A stretch of DNA of 64,000 bases from Apteryx mantelli (GCF_036417845.1 NC_089982.1:45409684-45473683), one strand, 5' to 3'; shown: positions 1 to 12,449, counted from the first letter of the stretch. The notes: generated from the sequence alone by a model not told the origin. Program-made: numbers and translations.

Positions 1-3000
1 TCTGCTACCTTTTGAAATATTCTGTGCATTTAAAAAATTTGGCGAGACTTTCAATCTTGTTAGGGAAGCTTTGCAGAATGTATTCCTTTATTTCCAATAA
101 TATAATGCTATTTTAGATCCAACCTGGATCAGGTCGTGTGATGAGAGTGCAAAGGCCTTGTATATTATCAGACGAAGGAGATTTTCTTGAATGTGAAAAG
201 AGTAATGTTGATCTGAGGCCTTATTAGATTTTTGGAAAGTGTATAGCAAGCTCTCTGAAATCAGCCAGAGAGAAGATCTAAAAGAGGGTTTAATCTTCCA
301 AAAGGCTGAATGCTTTTTCTAGCTAACACAGATTAGTTTGTTCTGTTCTTGTAAAGCTAATATATTGCTTTTGTTTGTTGAAAAAGATGATCTAAAAGAA
401 GCTAACTTTTTTTCATCCAACTTCCTGCAATGCCATGTTCCTGCACCATATTTAGGTCCAAATTACTGTGGATTTTTGTGAAAGGAAGAATGAGAAACCA
501 TTTTTCCTGACATCAGTATTTTATGATTACTGAATTGAGCTATTTAGACATATTTGACATTGTACAGATACTCTCTCTCAAAATAAACTTTTCTGATTAC
601 CCCCACATTTTAGTGATTTCTTTTGTGCAGTAGTGAATCTGCAGCTTGTGAGGTAACTGGCAAGAAGTCTGATCTGTCAGCATTTTTGTTTGCTTTCTTG
701 AGTTTATAGTGGCACAGCAACAATGAAACAGCAATCATCCATCATCCAGCTAGTCAAACAGAATAAAGATTTGAAAGTGGAAAAATTCATGGCTTTAGCA
801 TTACTCATTTACGTTCTATAGGACTTCTACTGGAGCAATAGTTTTTCTTTGGGATTTACACCAAACTTTAGAATTCTGGAATAGGAGTGACGTTGTTTTC
901 TAAATGCCAAAAGTTTGGAGGGGGAATCCCCTCCCCCCAAAAATCTTTGATATCATTTAATTGTTTTCACTGCTATTAAGCTTCTTATTTAAGGTGGTGG
1001 ACCTTTAACTGTACTATGACTGGAAAATCTCTTCAGGCTGAAAAAAAGAGCTCTTCAAATTTATAACTAAGATTTTAATAAATGTTTGGAATGTACTTCC
1101 CAAGAAAATTTTATTGGCTCCATGCAATACTGCCAAACCCAATAACTGAAAAAAATAGAAGTCAATATTCAAAAATCTTGCTAAAAGAAACTTCTCTTGA
1201 GTATTTTTTTCTCTGAGGATTGTATTTCTGTATTTCCTATGTGAGTAGGAGGGCTCTTAGCTTTCCTTTTCAGCTGAAATTTTCATTTAACTCTAAGAGC
1301 AAGAGTTTGTTTCTAAGAAAAACCCAACAAATAAGATTCACAAAAATATTTTCAGTTAGCAACAGTACAAATATGTGGTGATGATTTTGAAACTTGGTGA
1401 CAAAACTGGAGACAAAGGAGACCAAAATGACTTAGAAGGTCAAAAAAAGCTGCTATATTGTTTTTTACAGCATTTTTATAGCATGTACTGTTATTTATAG
1501 CCAGAGTCTATATATAAATGAGCATTTCAGTTTTTGAGGTAAATATGTTGAAACTTTTCTGAGCAGGATACACTGAAAATATGTTCTCTGTGGGAGCTTG
1601 GAGGATCTTGGATTTTGAACTCTTTTAAAAGAGTTCTTTACTATCATGTCGAAATCCCATTTTTAGCAATATGACAGCAATATCACACACTGGAATGCTC
1701 AATAATATAATGGAATATTTCACAATGACCCTTTTTTATTTCTAGTATGCCACCAGCGTCACACCTTTCCCTTGAGGTGTTGGTCCGTTTTAAGTGATAT
1801 AGAGAGAGGGTGTGATGCGCTGTGAGGGACACAAGGGGGTCTAAGGATGAAAAACAACCATGATAAAAACATGTCCCTCCCCTAAATATCAGAAACACTG
1901 ACTGTTAGCAACTCTGTTTCAGATTTGGGTTGTACTAGTAGAAGAACAACCCCCCCCTGCACTCCCCCCCCTTTGAAAGTGTTTTTTGAAAGTGTACTAC
2001 ATTTTGCCTCCAGCTAAGCAGACTGAAACAAAACATGGGAACAGACCTGGTTATTTTATCCTAACTTACCTGGTGTTAAATACTGTAATCAAAGAAAACT
2101 CCCATTCCATTACCTTTATTCACTCTGTTATATATCAGTATTACAGACTGTTAATCATCATTTCACTAGATTCATTCTTTGTTTAGAGCACATCAACCTC
2201 TGCTCCTTTGTAACAGCAAACATGAACTTGAGCACTTTATCTTTCATGTGATTACAAAATTTGGCTCCTGCAATAGCTTACAGACTGGAGAGTGGCTTTT
2301 TGTATAAAGAGTATTGATTAGCCATGAGCGGGGGTGTCTTTTGAGTAATTCTATATGTAAAGCTTTGATCTTTAAAAATTTACCATGCAGGCTGTCTGAG
2401 TTCAGCTTCTAGGTTTCAAATGCATGGTTGAACAGCTTCTCGTACTGGTCTTGCTAGATAGCTCTCATCCCTGCTGGATGTTTTACACTCAGGTCTGATT
2501 TTTTTGTCCTGAGTTGTCTCAGAAGTCTTTGTGGAATTTGTGACTTAGACGGAGGGGAGATGAAAATATGTCCCCAATACATTTAATTATGATGCCAAGG
2601 TGTGCATAGTTTCACAATCCAACTCTTTCATTCGTTTTCATATGCAGCCTGAGATTTCAAATAGCAAATACTTCAAGGGTCAAAGTTATTCCCACTGAAG
2701 AAACTGGACATTCTGCAGCTTTCCTACTGGTTCCTCTAGGGCAAGCAAACATTATTGCCCCTTGCCTTGATATTTGTTTCAAGTTTTTAACTCACACAAC
2801 AGCGAGGCTTTTTTTTCTTTCTTTCTTTCCTTTAAGCAAGCTTAGCTTCTTAAAATTCAGTGATTCTTATTAGGACTGGGAGGCTTATGATTGTATGAAA
2901 AATGTACTTACTGAAAAATGTGACTTTACTCTTTACAAACCAGTCCTGAATTTGCCAGTTGTGGACTATGGCCCTTTCTACAAAATCACGCTTAAGATTC

Positions 3001-3660
3001 AGGCAACTAAACTGAATTTCATCTCCTCAGAGTGAATGCAAACTTCTACCTGCAGAGAGGGACTTAACTAGCACGCTGTGGAATTCAGGAATGCAACGTC
3101 TCCTAAATCTGTCCTGCCAGCAGCGCTACTCTTTCCATGCAATTATTGTATGAGCTCATAACAGTCATTTCTATACTTAGTCTGGTTCAAGCTATTGCAC
3201 ATCTATCACTGAGGGGAAGAACTTCCAGGTTGAATCCCTTCAGGCAAAAAGGCAACCGAATCAAGATGTTTACATACTGGGTAAGTTTCCTTACCTTGGA
3301 TGACTAGCTAAAAAAAGTAAGTGCAACTTCTGTCAAAAAGATCAATGCTTTTTGGATTAGTGAAGACTTCTAATCCTTTGGTGGATTCACCTCCTGAATC
3401 CAAAACCAAAATTTTTAATTGTTGTTGAACTGAATACCTTCTTGGTTAGCTGCTACAATCAAAAAGTATCACTGCTTGCACAGGCCTTTTGTTAATGTTC
3501 CACCGCATCCCTATAGCCTGGTAAGGCTGAAAAGAAAATAATGAAATATTTCCTTTGTCACTAAGACAACAGAGCAAAGCCTTGCACATGATGTTCTTCT
3601 AAGCAAGATTAGGTTATGTAGGTCTTAAAACTATTGGAGGTGAGTGCAAAATTGCCTGGA
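1..3660. other. Upstream non-coding flank, no gene recognised
   Basis: This stretch is AT-rich and unique-looking, with many stops in all frames. The open frames present are under about 75 codons and show no recognisable domain. It contains only short low-complexity tracts, including two C8 runs at 1950-1971 and a TTTC-type pyrimidine stretch near 2810-2832. By position it lies upstream of the CpG-island promoter at about 5.2 kb, so I read it as intergenic or distal regulatory DNA. I cannot point to a specific element. Confidence 0.6.
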
Positions 3661-3724
3661 AACCTACACAGAGAATAAAGTCTCAATGGCTCGCTGTCAA
3701 ATGTGGGAGGATACATTTTGCAGA

Positions 3725-4490
3725 GCTCTCAAGGATCTGTCCTGGATCTGAATCTGCCAAAGTTCTTGCTAACAATCTGGATTACAGAATAGAAAGTATG
3801 CTTATTCAATTTGAATGTGGTAGTGGAAGATAGGTTTAAATTCAAAGTGATTTTGACAAACTGGAGAAATATTCTGGAAAAAAAAAAAAGACATTCAATA
3901 GAGACAAAGTGCAACATAGAGAAATGATCAGCTATAGGAATACAGATGGGAACAATGAATGAGGTGGTTGAAAGAAAACAAAAGAAAGAAAACAAAAACC
4001 AACCCAGAGCTTCAAGTGTATCACAAACTAGTCTTTAATAACATAATGCTGTTACAACTGAAGGATACGTTACAGATGGAAGGATGAAAAAGGGGATACA
4101 CTATGAAACATAGACATTATTCTTTTCTTACAAACATATATCAAGGTTCCAGGTGGCGTACTACGTCCATCTTTGGACATTGCACATGGAGAAAGACATG
4201 AATCCATTGGAGACAGTCCTGATGAAAGCAGTAAGAACCATCAGCTGTTGAGCTGTCCAGGAGCTGTTATGAAACAGTACGTGAAAGCAGGCTTTAGGTA
4301 TGTAAAGACTGAGGGGAATACTCACTTTTCTGTGTCTTTGGTGGATAGTGTAACTGCCTGAAATCACAGCAAAGAAGCTTCAGGTTAAACATTAGGAAAA
4401 AGTTTCTAGCTGCAAGTCAGAACAGATTGCTTGAGGAGGCTGTAGAGCTGCTGTCGCTGGAGGACTTCTGAACAGGTCAGACAAACACTT
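3725..4490 (+). mobile_element. Degenerate CR1 LINE remnant (reverse-transcriptase C-terminal half)
   Basis: Reading the plus strand and allowing frame changes, pieces of a CR1 reverse transcriptase appear in the right order. Near 3733 there is a GSVL block like the GVPQGSVLG segment. Near 3840 there is IQSDFDKLEKYS, matching [12 protein letters not shown] of the intact copy in this window. FNRDKVQ follows, and near 4385-4470 LNIRKKFL and NRLLEEAVELLSLEDF match LNMRRNFF and [16 protein letters not shown]. The GSVL-to-end distance of about 760 bases compares with about 840 in the younger copy at 45.5 kb, so the pieces are colinear. Stops and frameshifts are frequent and the FADD motif is not readable. 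This is an old, dead insertion in the gene's upstream flank. The exact ends are uncertain. Confidence 0.65.
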
Positions 4491-5164
4491 GTGAAGAATG
4501 ACATAGGCACTGCTGACACAGGTACCGCTGATGGGGCCTGGGGGCAGGGCCACCAAGGAGCTGGCCTTTGGGGCCCCTTGCAGTCCTGCCTTTCCCGGAG
4601 GAGCCTTATGTTGTTGCCTCCTGCCCCACCTGCAGCATTAAGAATTCTTCTGTTCCTCCCACAAGCTTTCCTTTATCTCCATCTACTTTCCTAAAAATAA
4701 CCCTAAACCACCTATTTTATGAGCTTATGTGTGTGTAGGAACTGCTTTCTGCACAAGACAGTTCTATAGATGGATGAGACCAATATCACCTATGAGAAGG
4801 AAAACACCACTTTCTCACTGTTTGTAGAGATGCACTTTGATTACAGAAAGAGGGTTCTCACTGTAGGATTTAGACCTAGATATTCAGGAATATTTTAGCT
4901 GTTAATAGAAATAAGGACTGTAACTGAGTTGTTGGCTTGTCACATACACAACAGGAAAAAAAAGTATATCTTTATTTTGCAATATGTATTCTAGACACAG
5001 TCATGCTAGAAGCGTGATGCGTATTTTCCCACTGTGTGATGTGATGAAGTTGAAAGGCCACTAGGTCCTGGTAAACTTAACCTAAGTATCCTCTCCTTAT
5101 GCTTAGAGGAGTTTGAGAAGAAAAGATACGTGCACTACGGATCAGGGAGTCCGAGTGAGCTGCT
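4491..5164. other. Non-coding flank just upstream of the CpG island
   Basis: The stretch has no recognised gene. Around 4500-4620 it is moderately GC-rich, then AT-rich to about 5130, where CpG density begins to rise. No TATA-like promoter element stands out. It is probably proximal upstream sequence of the GALNTL6 promoter. Confidence 0.5.
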
Positions 5165-5796
5165 CAGCTCCGACTAGACCCAAAAGGCGCCTGACCCAAC
5201 AAGCGGGCTAGGGCAGAAAACCGGAGGGTAAAGCGGCATCGCCAGTGGCGGCTCCTTCCCTTGGCGCCTGCCGAAGCAGGGGGAGGGCTGAGGGCTCCCG
5301 CGGGGGCTGCTCGCCGGGCACGGCGCCGGGGGCGGCCGCGGCGGGGCGGGGCGGCGCGGGGCGAGGCAGGGCACGGCGGTGCCGGGGGCGGGGGGGAACC
5401 GGCCGCCCGCGGGTCTCGGCGCGGATCCGCTGGGCCGAGGCGGGCAGAGCGGAGCGGGAGCCGCGGGTGCGGAGCCGGCGATGAGCCAGCGCCGGGCGCG
5501 GAGCGGGCGCGAGCGCGCACGTGCTGGGCCCGGGGGCGCCGCCGCCCCTGCCCGCGGCGGGCAGCGCGGCCGCGCGGCGCTTCCCTTCGCCTTTTCGCTC
5601 CTCTTTAGCAAACTGCGCGTGATGAGCTCATTATGCCGCGCCCCCGCCCCCCGCCCGGGCAGCATGGTGACATGAGGCGGGCGCGGGCGGGCTCCGCGCA
5701 GCGCTAGCGCTCCGCGGCCGCTCGGCGGGGTCCGCGCCGCCCCAGGAGCCTCGGGGCGGGGGGGCTCTGTGCGGCCGGTCGTGTTTACTGAGTGCC

Positions 5797-5850
5797 TTTT
5801 TTTTTTGGGGGGGGGGGGGGCTTTTTTGCTTTTTTTGTTGTTACCCCCCC
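5797..5850 (+). repeat. T10-G14 homopolymer junction followed by a C7 tract inside the CpG island
   Basis: T runs at 5797-5806, G runs at 5807-5820, and a T-rich segment then leads to C7 at 5844-5850. The G14 tract can be split into several G3 blocks and could form a quadruplex, or could pair with the C7 tract as a hairpin. It lies about 300 bases upstream of the start codon, in the probable promoter or leader. Such tracts are prone to length polymorphism and sequencing error, so the exact lengths should be treated with care. Confidence 0.7.
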
Positions 5851-5891
5851 GCCCCGTTCGTGGCGCGGCCGCCCTGTGCGCAGGTGGGTCG

Positions 5892-5999
5892 ATGAGCGGC
5901 GGCGCCGCGCAGCGCCGGGCCGGGCCGGGGGGAGCGGCCGGCAGCTCCGGCTCCGGCTCCGGCCCCGCCCGGGCGCGGGCGCGGGGCGGGCGGCCCTGA
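5892..5999 (+). other. Possible upstream ORF in the GALNTL6 leader (35 codons)
   Basis: An ATG at 5892 opens a 35-codon frame rich in Gly, Ala, Arg and Ser, closing with TGA at 5997-5999, 121 bases before the main ATG. Its start context is weak (T at -3, A at +4). It matters only if transcription begins upstream of 5892, which is not known. The peptide composition simply reflects GC-rich sequence, so any effect would be on translation of the main frame rather than through a peptide product. Confidence 0.3.
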
Positions 6000-6120
6000 G
6001 GCGGGCGAAGTTTGTGCGCGGCGCTGGGCGCCGGCGGGGCGCAGCGGGAGGCGAGGAGCCGGCCCCGGCCCTGGGGGAGCTGCCCGCCGCCGCCGCCGCC
6101 AGGGCAGCGCGGCTTTGGCC

Positions 6121-6258
6121 ATGAAGAGGAAACAGAAGCGGTTTCTGCAAATGACGCTGCTGTTCACCGCGGCGCTGATTTTCCTGCCCGACATCGGCCT
6201 CTGGTCGCTGTACAAGGATAAGCACCTGGAGAAGTCCGCGGAGCCCGGCGAGCAGCAG
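6121..6258 (+). CDS. GALNTL6: GALNTL6 (polypeptide GalNAc-transferase 17), first coding exon, N-terminal 46 residues
   Basis: The family transfers GalNAc from UDP-GalNAc to Ser/Thr (mucin-type O-glycosylation) in the Golgi as type II membrane proteins. This exon encodes 46 residues: a short basic cytosolic tail (MKRKQKRF), a hydrophobic membrane anchor at about residues 9-30 (including [11 protein letters not shown] and GLWSLY), and the start of the stem ending in SAEPGEQQ. From memory this matches GALNTL6 of other vertebrates almost residue for residue. The paralogue GALNT10 has a related but clearly different start. The ATG context is good (GCC ATG A), and a TTG two codons upstream is not a likely start. 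The exon ends on a codon boundary (phase 0) at CAG followed by the donor GTACGC. The catalytic and lectin domains are encoded by later exons outside the window. The catalytic activity of this family member has been questioned, and this exon cannot inform that. Confidence 0.88.
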
Positions 6259-6264
6259 GTACGC
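6259..6264 (+). other. Splice donor of GALNTL6 first coding intron
   Basis: CAG|GTACGC directly follows the codon for the last Gln of the recognised N-terminal block. It fits the vertebrate donor consensus well except for C at +6. The intron is phase 0 and has no recognisable acceptor plus exon in the remaining 57.7 kb. Confidence 0.85.
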
Positions 6265-9041
6265 GCACCGCGGGCGGCCCGGCCCGGCGTGGCCCCGGGC
6301 GCTGGCGCGGTGCGCGGCGCGCGGCCGCGGCGCGGCGGCGGCCGCGGGGCTGCCCGGGGGCGCTTGGTTGCCGGTCCCAGCAGCCGACCCTGAAATTAGG
6401 GAGATGCGGGACGCTGCGCGCCGCGGTGGCCGCCCAAGGGAGCTGCTGGGGTCCGGAGCCCCCAGTTCCCGGTGGGAGAAGTGGAGTTATTACTGCAACT
6501 TTTGTCTTTCTGCCTCTCTCTGGTACAGTCTGCAGCACTTCATGAAATGATGTGTGACCGTATATCCGCTAAAATTGCTCGTAATCCATCTAGTTAACTA
6601 ACTGCCTGCATTTTTTTTTTTCCTCTGCCTGTCTGCTGAAAACTCAAAATAAGTGACTGTCAGTCTTTTTTTTCCTTCTGAATGGTATTATTGTGACCTG
6701 ATACAAGTACGCTGTGTGTAACTGCTTGTCAGATTGATGTCATGGCAAACTTTTAAATATTTCTAGTTTACAGTCTCCTCAATCACCATTATTAATAATA
6801 GCAGTTGACATAAGCTGTTTTTTCCTAAGTTATTCTTCAACTCACTGGGTTTATGTATGGCTCATAAATCACAATAAGAACTTCATTAAATGAAGTTTAG
6901 TTTTAGGAAGTTGTTATAATGCAGTGCTTTAAACCCCTGCCTATAATTTTCAAAAGCTTTTATTTTTGTTCAGCTGTGTTATGCTCCTACACGGTAATTG
7001 TTGGTACAATTTAAATATAGCATAAGTATTTTATGGGTCATTAGTAAGAAATTATGGGATTGTCTGTTTTGTTTTGTTTTTAAGCTTGTTTGCCAGTTAC
7101 ACAGCCTTGATATCAGAGTTTATGAAACAGCATCATGTGTCATTCTAGTGTATTAATAGCCTTAACTTCAAGGGTCATCACCTATGTATGTAACACGCCT
7201 TCCATATACTGAAAGAATTCAAATCACCCGCTTCAATTAAACACTGACATGTTTGATTCTTATATTAATATAGCTTTTCCATTACAGAAGTTAGTTCCTA
7301 AAACTATTGTAAGCTTAATTTATGAAATATGCTGAATGGAAGATACCTTGTTACTCTAGGAGGGAGTTAAGGGCAGCATCTTAATTTGAAGCTTACTCTA
7401 GCTTTCCAGGGGTTTTAAAATGCAGTCGGTATCAGGTGTTTGTTAGATTTTAGTTGGAAGTAATTTCTGCCTAAAGAAAATTAAATGTGATCATAAATGT
7501 CTGTCATTAGTTTACAAGATGCATATGTTAGTCTTTGAGCTTCTAATTTAATTCATGATTTGGGAAAGCTAAGGTGTTCAGTGCAAATAATGATTTCTGT
7601 ATTTGCTGCATGAAAACAGTTTCTAGCTTTTTAAAAGACATATGGCTCGAGATAAGATAAAACTTCTTGTGTTCAAGACTGCACCCAAAGTTGAGCATGA
7701 CTGGTTAGCAATCAAAGGGAAATAAAGTGAAACAAATGCTCTGGAGAAAAGGATGAAAGAAAAGACTCTCAACCTCAGAGATCAGTGGCCGAACATACAT
7801 GAAGGGCTAGTGAGACTTGCTAGTGAGATGTCAGCAAATTTTAAATTCCAAAGTTTTCTGAAAGGGGCTTTTTGCTAGTTTCCTCTTCCACCCCCCCCAA
7901 ATACAAATTGAAAAGTAATGCAACTGTTTAATGAGGAAACAATAAACTGGGCATGAAACTTTGAAGCTTACAGCTGACTCTAATGTAATTCTAATATCTC
8001 TGTCAGACTTGAAGTCCTGATGGAAATGTCATACTCAATGAGGATAACCAGTTGAAGTAGGAGTGAGTAATGTAATTACGATACCTGTGTCCTCTGCGCA
8101 TTATAGCCCAACGTGCATACAAGGAACAAGAGTTGAAATGCAAGTTTTTAGTCTCATAGTTCAACTGTTTTAAATAAAAAAAACAATTGCAAGAAGATGG
8201 TCCGTGTACTCCCTTGAGATTACACTAGAAATGAGGTAATACTAGAAAAGTTTACATTATAAATAATAAAATAACTATGAAGTTAGCAGGAGACAAATGA
8301 CTGCATGTAGCATTGAAATTCTTGCTTTGTCTTTAAGATGTTAAATTACCCAGTAATTAGTGTGACTTAACACATATTTAAAGGTCAAGCCTACTTAAGA
8401 ATATATGACCAAAGTCCATTAGGATTTAAATTGTGTTAGGGTACGTGGGTAGGGCTAGAACATGACAACGACATACAGTCAAGGTTGTTGTGATACGCCG
8501 TGATCATGGAAGAAGGACAGAGATGAATTGAATATGATAGCCATCGGCTGAATCAGTTTTGCTCTCATGGGTAAAACGTGTCTAGTGGCATTCGGACATT
8601 GGTACTAATACTTATTAACATGACGTCTCCTTTTAATAACACTCAGGCTAGCATTGTTAATTGTCAGCTGCTTTCTGAGGAGGCAGCCTGGTGAAATTCT
8701 GATATTTTTGGCTGGTAGAAAATTCAACTTTCCAACGCATTGCTAAAGCAGACATCCCCAAACTTGCCTGCTGAATGAGTGTTTGTCAGCCGCTGCGGCC
8801 ACCTGAGCAGCCGGCAGCGGCACAGGAGGGAGGTGGTGACAGCAAGCTGACTGAGGCTTTGATATCCTGATAGCAGTAAGCAGAGAAGCGATTCAAAAGC
8901 AGTCCACATGGCCAAAGTGGTCTGTTTGTATCAGTGTGTAGAAGAGTGTCCCCTGGGTATCGTGTGATTCCAAGAGCCTGCAAGAAAGCAGTTGTGCTCT
9001 TTAACATTACCTAGAGATTATAATATAACAAAATAAGGTGG

Positions 9042-9066
9042 TTTTTTTTTTTTTTTTTTTTTTTTT
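9042..9066. repeat. T25 homopolymer
   Basis: This is an uninterrupted run of 25 T in the intron. It could be an old reverse-strand retroposon tail, but no element body is recognisable beside it. Confidence 0.85.
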
Positions 9067-12000
9067 GAAATAGTGCTGCGATAAGTCACATCAGGGTATT
9101 TTTTGTTTTTTGTCATCATGCAAGTTCTACCTGTCAGTTTCTGAGCACAGGAAGCTCTTCCTTTCTTCTTTTGGAAAGATTGAAAGATAGCAGAATGGTT
9201 TCGGCAGCACTGATATTTCAGACAGCATTAATGATTTTGGTCATTGTACATTAAATCTCCATGCATTATTAACCTCTGTTTTATACAAACTTACTTTTCT
9301 TAGCTACCATATTTTTCTAAGGTGGTTACTTACCTCATAATAGCTTGATGTTTATATTTTGCAGATTGTTATTTACTTTGGGTTTATCACAGCATTTAAA
9401 CAGGGCTTTCAAAGGTGAAGTTATAGAGATTCCGATTCTGAGTTACATGTAGCAACAAACTCTCTTTAAAATACAGTTTGACAATAAAGCAGTAGGTGTG
9501 AAATACTGAGTCTGTGTGGGGGGGAAAAGCCAATTTCTGTTTTAATTCTCTCTAAATCAATCTTCTTTGATATAGTATTGAAATAAGATAAATTGAATAG
9601 GATATTTTTTCACTTTGTCTTTCTTTTGTCATTGGTAATATATTGTTACTGAAATATTCATGTTTATGACTTTAAGCATCGTGTCTGATCTCTTCTTTTG
9701 ACCCTATCCCAAGGCAGGAAGTTTGGGCATTAAGTTACACTGATACAGCTTTTAATTTCTCTTCTGTTCACTGTAGGAATAAGCGACAATGCACTATGAC
9801 CAGTAGGATGTAGTCCTAGCCTGAAGCTGGTTACTCTGATGCTATCGAATGCTATCTAAAGATAGCACTACTTTATTTGGCTATAGTAAGGCTTGTCTGT
9901 TGTCCTTGTCTATTTATACAATTCTAATATATGAAAAATGATTCCATGTAACAGAATCAAATTTCCTGCTACAGCTTTCCTATTTAGTGTGAATAGGAGA
10001 AAAAAAATGGATGAAAAGTATTGTGAGATGTTTCTTCCTGGTTTTGTGGGATGCCAGTGTCATCGTCTGAAAGAGGAGGGCAGTCTAGTGAAATAACCCC
10101 TGATACGCTTCTATTTCATTAGGTACTTTTTTCATTCAGTTGTCCTCTCCCTGCTTTTTGGTGTCAAATCTCCTCACTTAATACTAAGTTGGCACAGCAA
10201 TGTCTCTTAGTTGCAGATGCTCTTTATCTTTTCTGTAATATTTACTCATAGGTGCATTATTGAAATGATTTATGATGTGTAAATTAAGGAAAGAAGGTAG
10301 ATTTCTTGTTTCCTTTTAATTACACCTTGAGGCAAGCAAAAAGAATTTATTTCTTGGAAGGAATAATCCAAAATAATCCATGCTACTTTAACCTGGTGAT
10401 TTAGGCACTCCTTGGGGAGGAGCTCTGAGTTGCAGTTCCCTCTCAACGGTGTTTGCGCTTTTTATTCCAGTGCGTGCATGATGCCTGGAGCAAAGACCGA
10501 AACACAGACATGCTGCCCGGGGAAAGCTTTCTTCAATGGGATAAAGAGTCGGTCATATTTGCTTTCCCTCATCCTGTGAATCCTGTACTTCCATCTGGTT
10601 AGCCTGTTCAGATCAGATCTTTCTCATGGGATATGAGATATATGGATGTAAATGAACTCCTCAGTATATAGAAGTAGCAGGACTTACTTCTTGCAGATCC
10701 TGGGCATGTTTTATAATCGACAAACTGGCAGAAAATGCATCTTCCAAGTCTGGTGCTTGTAAAACTGCTAACTTTGGCTTTTGGGTCCTGGAAGCAGTTT
10801 CAGACTATAATCTCTCTTGCATAGGGTCATTAGTTTCTCAAGTCCATGGAAGAGGTAAAATTTCAAACTTATGACAAAGTTCAACATTTCCTATTGTTTA
10901 TCACACAGGTTCTGATAATGAAAATTGTTGCAGGATAGCTAACTCTATTTATTGATGGAAGTTAAGTGCGTAGCTGAGATTTGTGATTTCTATTTCTGAA
11001 GCTGCACGTTTAAAAGCTCCATTTTAAGAATGAGCTTTTTTGGATCTCCTAGTTCTTGCTTTTTTATTCAATTAGCTGTGTTTCCCTTGCTGTACCAGTT
11101 GATTTCAACACCTGTGAAAAGTTGTACTGAATATGATTTGGTTAGGACATAAATAGATGCCTGTTTCCAATGATGACGCTGCCTGAGCACTGTCAGCTAC
11201 TTATGTGCTTTCTTAAACCTTTTTAATTACACTTTCTCAATTACTTACGTGTTTATTTTCTCAACAAACTTGTGAGATAGGAAAGTTCTGTTTCTCTTTG
11301 TTAACAGAGGAGTAAGTAAATAAAGTAGAGTGATAAATAGCTCCAAGTCTACAAAGGTAGCTGCCTGACTTTTGCTGACTTTAATTTTTCCTGTTTTGGG
11401 AGAGCCCATGGCTGACCAAAAAACCCTGATGGAGAGAAAGCTGTAGGCTCAGGCTTCTATGTATGTGCCATTGGGAGCAAGTCCTTGTTTCTTTCCCTGG
11501 AGTAGTAGCTAGGACCCAGTGTTTGTTCAGTCCTGTTTTAGTTTACAGCTCTCTTAATTGCCATGCCAGTGTGTCTTGAGTGCACGCAGCTCTGGGGGCC
11601 CCTCTGTACGGCATTGCAACGCAGAACTTTGCATCTCAGCATGCAGCGTGTTGGCAGTCTGCGTTTGCCATGTTAAGTAGTTAAGAGTCATATAGTTAAC
11701 ACTTATTTAATTCACTTCTTTATCTGAATTGTTCATGTATAATTTTATTCCCCTGTATCTATTGAAGCCTACTGAGGAAAATATCATTTGAAGTCTGAAA
11801 CCTTTGTCACTTTTAAGATAGAGTGTTATTTTGGGCAATTAACAGTATGTTTCTGTTGTGTTCAGTATACCGAAGGGAGCCCTCCTGTGGTTAATTTAAT
11901 ACCTATCAATTTTCAGGAATTTTACTAAACAGAGTATATCTTGCAGAATAAAATGGACTGTTTTCTATATTTAGTTTTCTTTCCATCTAACTCTGGGTTT

Positions 12001-12449
12001 GTGATGCATTTCTGCAAATATTATTGTGTGTATTTTTTTTTTAAAGCACAGTCATTTCAGATTAATCCAAATCAAAACACAAGATCCAAAACATCTCCAG
12101 TCAAACACCTGGACCTGTAGAAAAAACACTGACATCAGTGGGACTCTGTGGCCTTACCTAAACAGTGGGATGCAGGCATACTCTCTGATTAGACCCGAGC
12201 TGTGTTTTGTCCCTTCACTGGGGCATGATGTAAGCATATTTCCCCCACACTCCCTTATTTCCTAGAGCTCCTCATCTCCTTGTGATGGGAATGAAGCTCT
12301 TGCGTTTGGGTCGGTGGAACCACGGCATGCCGTAGGTGCATTCCTGCTGGGTATTGGGTTGTGCTTTGCCACCACGTGCGCTGTTCAGTGGAGATGCAGC
12401 TTGTGTGTTAAGGCAGGTGTCTCACATAAAGAAAAAGAACAGTTCAGTG

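Larger units (their letters stand above)
5165..6475 (+). promoter_or_regulatory. CpG island spanning the presumed GALNTL6 promoter, leader and first coding exon
   Basis: About 1.3 kb of very GC-rich, CpG-dense sequence stands out sharply from the AT-rich surroundings. It contains many Sp1-type GC boxes (for example GGGGCGGGGC at 5343-5352), a canonical E-box CACGTG at 5518-5523, and a 10-bp palindrome ATGAGCTCAT at 5622-5631. No TATA box is evident at a sensible distance, as is usual for CpG-island promoters with dispersed starts. The island covers the start codon at 6121 and the splice donor at 6259, which supports a promoter plus 5' leader. The transcription start cannot be fixed from sequence alone. 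The long ORFs seen on both strands here come from lack of stops in GC-rich DNA and are not genes. Confidence 0.85.

Noticed and set aside
6115..6393. A longer version of the GALNTL6 frame starting at TTG 6115 and running past 6258
   Set aside because: The ATG at 6121 has a good context and matches the family start. Past 6258 the sequence turns into low-complexity translation right after a good splice donor.
5164..6538. Many long ORFs on both strands in the CpG island (up to 163 codons)
   Set aside because: GC-rich DNA lacks stop codons, and the translations are Ala/Gly/Pro/Arg-rich low complexity. Only the frame at 6121-6258 matches a known protein.
10471..10540. Possible exon after TTTTTATTCCAG at about 10459-10470
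   Set aside because: The following codons do not match the expected start of GALNTL6 exon 2, there is no clear donor, and no homology is recognised.
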